Shown: piece after piece, positions 7,446 to 12,793 of the stretch
Layout: every line of letters starts with the position of its first letter
Position numbering within the stretch: position 1 is the first letter of the stretch
Assembly (NCBI GenBank): GCA_948330435.1
Contig: CAOJBY010000042.1
Span: 1 to 23,556, forward strand
Source: an uncultured Lachnoclostridium sp.
Lineage (GTDB): Bacteria > Bacillota > Clostridia > Lachnospirales > Lachnospiraceae
Length of the DNA: 23,556 nt
Reading direction: 5' to 3'
The notes under the pieces: model-generated
What the model saw: the letters and a program-made list of their open reading frames with translations, nothing else
Told to the model about the DNA's origin: nothing
Database searches by the model: none
Position numbers and translations under genes: made by a program

Positions 7446-7805
7446 TTACTCCTCAAGAACCTCATCCAGCAGTTCCAATAATTCCAAGGCACTGTGGAAT
7501 ACCAATTCCTGGTTCTCATTCTGCCAGACCAGTCTTCCCTGCCATGTGTAATGCTCACGAAAAAGTATCTGAATGCGGAACACCGCGATATTCTTCCTGT
7601 TGTCGCATTCCGAATGAATCAGGGGTAACGGGTGATTCGGGCTATTCTCCAAATCCAGCAGGCCGTTTAAGAGCAGCACCATCTGCGATAAACTCTGAAA
7701 CTCTTCCTTTTTTCCCAACCGCGGATGCTGCAGGCAGCCGCTCATGATGCCCTTATCATACGTCCGAACCGTGACTATCGCTTCCCGACTGTGACAGGGA
7801 AGCAT
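7446..7805 (-). CDS. Small conserved protein, paralogue of the 9178-9648 product
   Basis: I do not recognise a named function. The 119-aa protein has no signal peptide or membrane segment. It aligns over its whole length with the 156-aa protein at 9178-9648: AIVTVRTYDKGIMSG with LVNLCMDSYGMEQQKG; EFQSLSQM...LLDLENSPN with TFCSLPEA...LYDDIDFPQ; and most clearly FREHYTWQGRLVW...FHSALELLELLD with YRQNSSWQGEVTW...FRSALELMRLLD. It lacks the central basic insert of its paralogue. The ATG has a poor ribosome site (AAGGG, 3 nt away), and an in-frame TAG lies 45 nt upstream. A better site (GGAGGGG) precedes a tiny ATG-ACG-ATA-TAG frame just upstream. It is 78 bp from the surface-protein gene ATG at 7367 and probably cotranscribed with it. 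Confidence 0.7.
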   Translation of the reverse strand: MLPCHSREAIVTVRTYDKGIMSGCLQHPRLGKKEEFQSLSQMVLLLNGLLDLENSPNHPLPLIHSECDNRKNIAVFRIQILFREHYTWQGRLVWQNENQELVFHSALELLELLDEVLEE

Positions 7806-7859
7806 TTTCCCTTGAATCCCTATATCGTCATCACCACCCCTCCATTCATCCTACAAACT

Positions 7860-7896
7860 AAAAATAACAGGCCGTTGTTAGCAGCCCGTTATTTTT
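7860..7896 (-). terminator. Terminator between the BTAD regulator and the 119-aa gene
   Basis: AAAAATAAC (7860-7868) and GTTATTTTT (7888-7896) form a 9-bp stem with a T run on the minus strand. It lies between two genes of the same direction, so it either ends the regulator transcript or acts as a leaky attenuator before the 119-aa and surface-protein genes. A 12-bp palindrome, TTATCCGGATAA, lies at 7924-7935. Confidence 0.7.
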
Positions 7897-7949
7897 TCCG
7901 AAAAACGGATCACTATTTTTCTTTTATCCGGATAATGGACCTGAATGGG

Positions 7950-9125
7950 TCATTTGTCCAATGCTATGTTCGTAATGCGATAAGTAATGCTTGCCCTTGA
8001 ATGACGATAGGTCCTGTGAAAGGTACAGTCTATCCGGTTCAGCACAAGACGGGCGTTCTCCGTACTGGCCCCCGTCAGCATCAGAATGTAGGATCCTGCC
8101 TCCAGCCTGGCCACAGGATCACCGCCCCTTAGGCTCTCCTGCAAAATGCGTTCCAGTCTTCTGGCATCCGTGACAGGGACCGCATCCCGGCCAAGGCTGA
8201 CAATTGCCAGGGCCGAATTCCCCCTGGTACGGGCCAGATGACGCCGTTCCAGAGCTACGATGCTCTGAAAGACTTCAAAGGTGCAAAAAAAGGCCTTTTC
8301 CTCCGCTTCGCCCTCACAGACAAGCTTAAAGATATCGGGAATCCCCATATCCTTTTTCCGAAGCCCTGCCGCCAGCGTATAGATCTGCTCTATATACTTG
8401 CCGGGAGGCAGATCCAACTCCTTTAACATCCTTTCCCGGTATGCCTCATACCTCTCTACCGCCTGCTCCGGCTGGTTCAAAACGATCAGTGCCCGCATCC
8501 AATAAGCAGTAAACTCCTCCATAGAAAAGTCCGCCCGATATGCCTGTTCGCAGATACCGATCATATCCATCCACCGTTCCCTCTTTTCCATCAGAGGAAG
8601 CACGGCCTTGCACACATCCAGATAGAGTGCACGGTAATACTGCCTAAGAGACATGGCCCATTCATGATCGTTTGCGGCCAGAAAATCTCCTTTATAGAGA
8701 GAAGCTGCCAGAAGAAGCTGGGAAAGCCGATCCTCTCCGGATTCTTTTCTTGCCTCCAGGCAGGTCGCCTCAAACTGTTCCGTATCCAGCCTAAGACAAA
8801 TATCCGGATTCCAGATATAGCAGCCGGGAAGCGTCAAAAGTGGTTCCTCACATTCCGGAAATATACTCTTTAAAAGATTCCGAACCTTGAACAGCATATG
8901 GCGCAGTGCATTGCCGGGAGCATTGCTCTTTTCTGTCCAAAACCTTTCGATCAGCTCCTCGGAAGAAATGTTCCGCTCATGATTTACAATGAGATACTGC
9001 AAAAAAGACAGGGTCTTTTTACCTGCCTTTAAGGCCGATCCATGTTCATTTGTCCTCCGATCGCTCTCGTCACCGTAAGAAAATACGCCCAGCAGCTCGA
9101 ATTGTATCACTCTTTTCTCTTCCAT
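7950..9125 (-). CDS. BTAD-type transcriptional regulator with decayed GGDEF-like domain
   Basis: This 391-aa protein has three parts. Residues about 5-110 look like a winged-helix OmpR/SARP-type DNA-binding domain (ISSEELIERFWTEKS, ALRHMLFKVRNLLKSIF). Residues about 112-255 form a bacterial transcriptional activation (BTAD) helical-repeat domain (LYKGDFLAANDHEWA, CEQAYRADFSMEEFTAYWMR in part, ALIVLNQPEQAVERYEAYR). Residues about 278-370 resemble a GGDEF fold in their strand-helix order and in LRGGDPVAR-x5-YILMLTGASTENARLVLNRI (quoted in part), but the GGDEF loop reads EAGSY (342-346), so cyclase activity is not expected. No receiver domain or membrane segment is seen. The gene lies between two paralogous small genes, upstream of a surface-protein gene, and is the natural candidate to activate it. 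Its ribosome site is weak. Confidence 0.82.
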   Translation of the reverse strand: MEEKRVIQFELLGVFSYGDESDRRTNEHGSALKAGKKTLSFLQYLIVNHERNISSEELIERFWTEKSNAPGNALRHMLFKVRNLLKSIFPECEEPLLTLPGCYIWNPDICLRLDTEQFEATCLEARKESGEDRLSQLLLAASLYKGDFLAANDHEWAMSLRQYYRALYLDVCKAVLPLMEKRERWMDMIGICEQAYRADFSMEEFTAYWMRALIVLNQPEQAVERYEAYRERMLKELDLPPGKYIEQIYTLAAGLRKKDMGIPDIFKLVCEGEAEEKAFFCTFEVFQSIVALERRHLARTRGNSALAIVSLGRDAVPVTDARRLERILQESLRGGDPVARLEAGSYILMLTGASTENARLVLNRIDCTFHRTYRHSRASITYRITNIALDK

Positions 9126-9177
9126 ACGTTCCGTAGGGCCCCCTCACTGTGGAATTTTTAAAATAGCAGTTATGACA

Positions 9178-9648
9178 TTACTGCTGCTCCTCCTCCGATC
9201 CCAATGCACTGTCCAACAGTCTCATAAGCTCCAGAGCACTTCGAAAGTATTCCTTTTTCTTTCCATCCACCCAGGTAACCTCTCCCTGCCAGCTGGAATT
9301 CTGCCTGTATTTCACACGGATGATAAAAGTAGCTCCCGTCCCTCTGTGTGCAAGCACCTTCTCCAACGCTGCCACCCCCTTTACTTCCCTTTTTCTTCTT
9401 TCCATCCACTCGGATTCTATGACGTGTTCTGCTTCCTTTATTTCCCTTCTCCTCCTATTCACCAAAAAGCTCCGAATCTTTGTGGATGCCTGTGGAAAAT
9501 CAATGTCATCATATAATGCCTCCATTTTCTTAAACGCTTCCGGAAGAGAGCAAAATGTAATTGGCACAGTGGAATACAAATGATAAATTCTTCCTTTCTG
9601 CTGTTCCATGCCGTAGGAATCCATACAAAGATTTACCAGATTTTCCAC
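9178..9648 (-). CDS. Small conserved protein, first gene of the switch-controlled set
   Basis: I cannot assign a function. The 156-aa product is soluble, with a basic and acidic central insert (NRRRREIKEAEHVIESEW in part, residues about 63-90) not present in its 119-aa paralogue at 7446-7805. The C-terminal half has the shared signature FIIRVKYRQNSSWQGEVTW...FRSALELMRLLDSAL. The start is a GTG at 9648, 5 nt after GGAAGG. An overlapping ATG 2 nt upstream opens only a five-codon frame (MWKIW). It is the first gene downstream of the recombinase segment, 52 bp before the BTAD regulator. No sigma-A promoter is visible in its fixed leader (9649-9772), which fits a promoter supplied by inversion. 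Confidence 0.72.
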   Translation of the reverse strand: MENLVNLCMDSYGMEQQKGRIYHLYSTVPITFCSLPEAFKKMEALYDDIDFPQASTKIRSFLVNRRRREIKEAEHVIESEWMERRKREVKGVAALEKVLAHRGTGATFIIRVKYRQNSSWQGEVTWVDGKKKEYFRSALELMRLLDSALGSEEEQQ

Positions 9649-9748
9649 ATTTACCTTCCTTTCTTATCCTCCCGGCAGAAACCTGAACTCTAAAAATTGT
9701 TCCAAATGGGCTTCCGGTATGTCTCCTTGGCCCGCCACCTGCGGAAAT

Positions 9749-9821
9749 AAAAAAACACTCTCTCATCCATGACGCAGAAGACCATATTCTGCGACAAATA
9801 AAGAAAGTGCTTCTATCAAAA
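9749..9821 (-). terminator. Terminator of the recombinase gene, spanning the left recombination site
   Basis: On the minus strand GCACTTTC (9810-9803) pairs with GAGAGTGT (9762-9755), with G-T pairs, and is followed by a T7 run. The loop holds the recombination site, itself a hairpin (CGCAGAA/TTCTGCG). One half of the stem lies inside the invertible segment and the other outside, so inversion would take the terminator apart. Confidence 0.6.
9769..9797 (-). repeat. Left recombination site (IR-L)
   Basis: Read on the minus strand: arm TTGTCGCAGAA (9797-9787), 7-bp core TATGGTC (9786-9780), arm TTCTGCGTCAT (9779-9769). Arms are inverted copies with 9 of 11 matches. The block 9773-9799 is identical, in inverted orientation, to 10922-10948 (27 of 27). 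This layout is typical of tyrosine recombinase crossover sites. Confidence 0.85.
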
Positions 9822-9832
9822 ACAACCATTTT

Positions 9833-10777
9833 TTAAAGCTGAATGCCCTCTTTTAAGCGGCTCATATTCTCCCGCTTCAAATCCATATTGGGATGAACAT
9901 ATTGATTCAGGGTGATGCTGACATTGGAATGCCCCAGTATTTCACTTAAGGTTTTCACATCAAAGCCAACCTCAATGCATCGGGTCGCAAAAGTATGCCG
10001 GAGGGTATGGAAATGAACCTCTTTCAGCTTGCATGCGTCCGTATATTTCTTCAGGCGCCTTTGGAGCTTTCTTGGCTCCATACACTGCTCCGTGCCCGTA
10101 AGGACAAAGGTTTCCGGCCTTCCTTTATAAAACCGCATGCAGAGCTGTGCTATATCCGGCATAAGAGGAATCTTTCGAAAAGAACTTTCGCTTTTTGGGG
10201 ACCCGATAGAAATCTGCGTTTTTGCCGGAAGCCCTTCCTCAAAGCTCTTGATTCTCTGAACGGTATTGCAAATGGAAATGGTATTTGAAGCAAAGGAAAT
10301 ATCCCGCCATCTCAACGCACACACCTCTCCAATCCGCATCCCTGTGCGCAGAGACAGATAAATACCAAATTTATCCGGATTTATTTCCCTGGCCAGGAAT
10401 TTCACAAGGGTTTCCTCCTCCTTTTCATCCAATACACGGGCAGTTCTCTTATACTCCTTTGGATAAACAACTTCCAGCCTTGGCAACTTTTGTCCCGTTC
10501 TTTTCTCCGCATAAGCAAAAACAGAACGAAATAGCGTCAGGACGGCACGGACCGTTTTTGTGGACAGGCCCTTTTCATACAGCAGCATTCGGGTAAAGGC
10601 ATCTATCTCCTCTGCCGTAATCTCACAGGGGTGCTTGTTCTTAAAATAGGGCTTAATATGATTCTCTATTTCTGCTCTGTATTTTGCGAAGCTTGACGCT
10701 TTCAGGCGGGAACTCTTTACGGTAAGCCAGCTTTCACAATAATCCGTAAAGGTATGAGCTTCTTTTTCTTTTGTCAT
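9833..10777 (-). CDS. Tyrosine recombinase, probable invertase of the flanking switch
   Basis: A 314-aa phage-integrase-family recombinase that cuts and rejoins DNA through a tyrosine-phosphate link. In the 316-aa numbering from the upstream ATG, an N-terminal SAM-like core-binding domain covers about 10-95 and the catalytic domain about 115-305. All catalytic residues are present: Arg150 (TGMRIGE), Lys197 (SPKSES), His259 and Arg262 (HTLRHT), His285 (LGHSN) and Tyr295 (NQYVHP). Two ATGs, at 10783 and 10777, follow GGAGG; the second is preferred because its spacing is 9 nt and not 3. No excisionase, phage or conjugation genes are near, and 27-bp inverted repeats flank the gene, so it is more likely a DNA invertase than the integrase of an element. 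Confidence 0.92.
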   Translation of the reverse strand: MTKEKEAHTFTDYCESWLTVKSSRLKASSFAKYRAEIENHIKPYFKNKHPCEITAEEIDAFTRMLLYEKGLSTKTVRAVLTLFRSVFAYAEKRTGQKLPRLEVVYPKEYKRTARVLDEKEEETLVKFLAREINPDKFGIYLSLRTGMRIGEVCALRWRDISFASNTISICNTVQRIKSFEEGLPAKTQISIGSPKSESSFRKIPLMPDIAQLCMRFYKGRPETFVLTGTEQCMEPRKLQRRLKKYTDACKLKEVHFHTLRHTFATRCIEVGFDVKTLSEILGHSNVSITLNQYVHPNMDLKRENMSRLKEGIQL

Positions 10778-10868
10778 AAACATATACCTCCGTTTTCTCT
10801 AAGTTTACCGCAACGGCACAGATTCCGCTAAGCTTAAAAAATACTTGGTGCCTCTTCTAAATTTTGTG

Positions 10869-10897
10869 TTGCAAAAGCATTGATAACTGGGTATAAT
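10869..10897 (+). promoter_or_regulatory. Strong sigma-A promoter inside the invertible segment
   Basis: TTGCAA (10869-10874), a 17-bp spacer and a perfect TATAAT (10892-10897), with transcription expected from about 10904. It points rightward, away from the recombinase gene, and out through the right recombination site about 20 nt later. No gene lies ahead of it in this orientation. Confidence 0.75.
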
Positions 10898-10923
10898 GTT
10901 AAAAATGAATTTTATGAAATGAT

Positions 10924-10952
10924 TTGTCGCAGAATATGGTCTTCTGCGACAA
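10924..10952 (+). repeat. Right recombination site (IR-R)
   Basis: Arm TTGTCGCAGAA (10924-10934), core TATGGTC (10935-10941), arm TTCTGCGACAA (10942-10952). The arms are perfect 11-bp inverted repeats. The site is in the opposite orientation to the left site at 9769-9797. Confidence 0.85.
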
Positions 10953-10957
10953 TTTTT
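10924..10957 (+). terminator. Terminator-like hairpin made by the right recombination site
   Basis: The perfect 11-bp arms with the 7-nt core as loop are followed on the plus strand by T5 (10953-10957). In the given orientation a transcript from the promoter at 10869-10897 would meet this hairpin about 20 nt after its start. The T run lies outside the identical repeat, so it stays on the right side after inversion; the left site has no T run directly after its hairpin. Confidence 0.6.
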
Positions 10958-10962
10958 CTCTA

Positions 10963-11018
10963 AAAAAGCAAGGTGCTCTGGCAGAGGAATACATACCTGC
11001 CAGAGCACCTTGCTTTTT
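10963..11018. terminator. Bidirectional terminator downstream of glyA
   Basis: A perfect 22-bp stem (10963-10984 with 10997-11018) and a 12-nt loop, with A5 on one side and T5 on the other, so both strands end in a T run. It serves glyA on the minus strand and backs up the insulation of glyA from the switch promoter on the plus strand. Confidence 0.92.
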
Positions 11019-11036
11019 AAGTCTTCTTTATAAAAA

Positions 11037-12278
11037 TTACATATTCAGTGGATACTTATCCGTCAAACTCTTTACCAAAGCTTTTGCTTTCTCCGTAGCT
11101 GCTTCTCCTTCTTTGATCATCATGGCTACCGCTTCTGCTATAGTCTCCATATCCACTTCTTTTAAGCCTCTTGCCGTTACTGCCGGTGTTCCGATTCGAA
11201 CACCACTGGTAACAAACGCAGACTTGGGATCATTGGGGATGGTATTCTTATTGGCCGTAATATTGGCTGCGTCCAAAAGATGCTCTACTTCCTTGCCGGT
11301 CAGATCAAAGGGTGTCAGATCTACCAGCATCAGATGATTGTCCGTTCCGCCAGACACAATCTTAATGCCCCGATCCATCAACCCTTTGCAAAGTGCCTGA
11401 GCATTCTTTACAATCTGCTGCTGATATTCCTTGTACTCAGGTGTCAGGGCTTCCGCAAAGCACACAGCCTTGGCTGCAATCACATGCATAAGGGGACCGC
11501 CCTGTATTCCCGGAAATACGGCCTTATTGAAGTTAAACTTCTTGGCCGTCTCTGCATCAGACATAATCATACCGCCTCTGGGACCTCTTAAGGTCTTATG
11601 AGTGGTTGTAGTCGTTACATGTGCATAGGGAATGGGACTTGGATGCAGTCCGGCTGCCACAAGACCGGCAATATGAGCAATATCCACCATTAAATAAGCA
11701 CCTGTTTCATCCGCAATCTCCCGAAACCGTTTAAAATCAATAGTTCTGGCATAAGCACTTGCACCTGCAATAATAAGCTTCGGCTTACACTCCAATGCCA
11801 GGCGGCGAATCTCGTCATAATCCAGCACACCATCATCATTGACTCCATAAGGTACTACCTTAAAATACTTTCCGGAAAAATTAGCCGGGCTTCCATGTGT
11901 TAGATGCCCGCCATGTGCCAGATTCTGACCCATGATGGTATCTCCCGGCTCCAACATTGCGAACTCTACCGCCATATTGGCCTGGGCACCGGAATGGGGC
12001 TGTACATTCGCATACTCACAACCAAAGATCTTCTTTGCACGCTCAATAGCCAGATCCTCCACCATGTCCACACACTCACAGCCACCATAGTATCGCTTTC
12101 CGGAATAACCTTCCGCATATTTATTGGTTAAGGGACTTCCCATAGCTGCCATAACAGCTTTGGACACCCAGTTTTCTGACGCAATTAATTCAATGTGGCT
12201 GTTCTGCCGGTTCATCTCTGCCTGAATGGCTGCAGCTACCTCACTGTCCACTGCTTTTACTTCCTCAAAAGAATACAT
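11037..12278 (-). CDS. glyA: Serine hydroxymethyltransferase
   Basis: This PLP enzyme (413 aa, normal length) interconverts serine and glycine, passing a one-carbon unit to tetrahydrofolate, in the cytoplasm. Visible family motifs are IELIASENWVS, NKYAEGYSGKRYYGG, NVQPHSGAQAN, DIAHIAGLVAAG and the PLP-lysine stretch TTTTHKTLRGPRGG (Lys about 228). The start is set at the ATG 6 nt after AGGAGG; the longer frame to 12293 would overlap this ribosome site. It has its own promoter and a strong terminator, so it is monocistronic. No glycine or folate riboswitch was recognised in the roughly 90-nt leader. Confidence 0.97.
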   Translation of the reverse strand: MYSFEEVKAVDSEVAAAIQAEMNRQNSHIELIASENWVSKAVMAAMGSPLTNKYAEGYSGKRYYGGCECVDMVEDLAIERAKKIFGCEYANVQPHSGAQANMAVEFAMLEPGDTIMGQNLAHGGHLTHGSPANFSGKYFKVVPYGVNDDGVLDYDEIRRLALECKPKLIIAGASAYARTIDFKRFREIADETGAYLMVDIAHIAGLVAAGLHPSPIPYAHVTTTTTHKTLRGPRGGMIMSDAETAKKFNFNKAVFPGIQGGPLMHVIAAKAVCFAEALTPEYKEYQQQIVKNAQALCKGLMDRGIKIVSGGTDNHLMLVDLTPFDLTGKEVEHLLDAANITANKNTIPNDPKSAFVTSGVRIGTPAVTARGLKEVDMETIAEAVAMMIKEGEAATEKAKALVKSLTDKYPLNM

Positions 12279-12377
12279 TTGGTTCCTCCTCATTCCAGTT
12301 TCGTTCCATAATATTGTTTTCTTGTGTCTTTCACTTGTCTTTCCATGACGAACATTTGTCTTTTCAACACATGCTCC

Positions 12378-12406
12378 ATTATATGCGAGCCTATGTAAAA
12401 AAGCAA
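12378..12406 (-). promoter_or_regulatory. glyA promoter
   Basis: On the minus strand TTGCTT (12406-12401), a 17-bp spacer and a perfect TATAAT (12383-12378). The start would be near 12371, giving a leader of about 93 nt. It diverges from the promoter at 12415-12443. Confidence 0.75.
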
Positions 12407-12414
12407 GTACTTTT

Positions 12415-12443
12415 TTGCTTCATCTGTCATTTCGTGTTATACT
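12415..12443 (+). promoter_or_regulatory. Promoter of the DUF1294 gene
   Basis: TTGCTT (12415-12420), a 17-bp spacer and TATACT (12438-12443), with an extended -10 TG at 12435-12436. It lies about 30 nt upstream of the start codon. Confidence 0.7.
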
Positions 12444-12475
12444 GTCTGTGTAATATCATTTTTGGAGGTTTATAC

Positions 12476-12793
12476 ATGAAATTCACTATCATTACGAATA
12501 TTATGTTCTTCTTTTTGATTTTTATCAATGTTCTTGGTTTTGTACTTATGGGAATTGATAAGCAGAAAGCCCGCCATAAAAAATGGCGTATTCCGGAAAA
12601 AACCCTGTTTCTTGCGGCAATTCTCGGAGGAAGTATCGGTTCCATCCTGGGAATGCAGATTTTCCGGCATAAAACAAGGCATACCGCCTTTGTTATTGGT
12701 ATGCCCTGTATTTTGGTCATTCAGATTATTTTGGTCATTTTTTTCATACGGTATATTTCTTCAACTGCATTCTTTGTCCTTTTTAAATTCTAA
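12476..12793 (+). CDS. DUF1294 family small membrane protein
   Basis: This 105-aa protein is the only plus-strand gene I can support. It has an N-terminal membrane segment (ITNIMFFFLIFINVLGFVLMG in part), the DUF1294 signature with WRIPEKTLF, LGGSIGSILGM and FRHKTRHTAFVIGMP, and a C-terminal hydrophobic segment. The function of the family is not established. The start is the ATG about 8 nt after TTGGAGG; the longer open frame from 12314 would place 54 extra residues across the promoter. It is divergent from glyA, and its TAA overlaps the stop codon of aspS on the other strand. Confidence 0.88.
   Translation: MKFTIITNIMFFFLIFINVLGFVLMGIDKQKARHKKWRIPEKTLFLAAILGGSIGSILGMQIFRHKTRHTAFVIGMPCILVIQIILVIFFIRYISSTAFFVLFKF

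Larger units (their letters stand above)
9773..10948. mobile_element. Putative invertible promoter segment carrying its own recombinase
   Basis: The segment is bounded by 27-bp inverted repeats and holds one tyrosine recombinase gene (minus strand) and one outward-facing sigma-A promoter near the right end. Because the asymmetric 7-bp cores are in opposite orientation, recombination between them would invert the segment (about 1.16 kb core to core) instead of excising it. As given, the promoter faces the 3' end of glyA; inverted, it would drive the minus-strand genes from 9648 to 4149. This is inferred from sequence alone. Confidence 0.75.

Noticed and set aside
9773..10948. The flanking repeats as attachment sites of an integrated mobile element
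   Set aside because: They are inverted, not direct, and the segment holds only the recombinase gene, so excision is not expected.
10805..11008. Minus-strand open frame of 67 codons upstream of the recombinase
   Set aside because: It runs across the recombination site, the switch promoter and the glyA terminator, and has no family resemblance.
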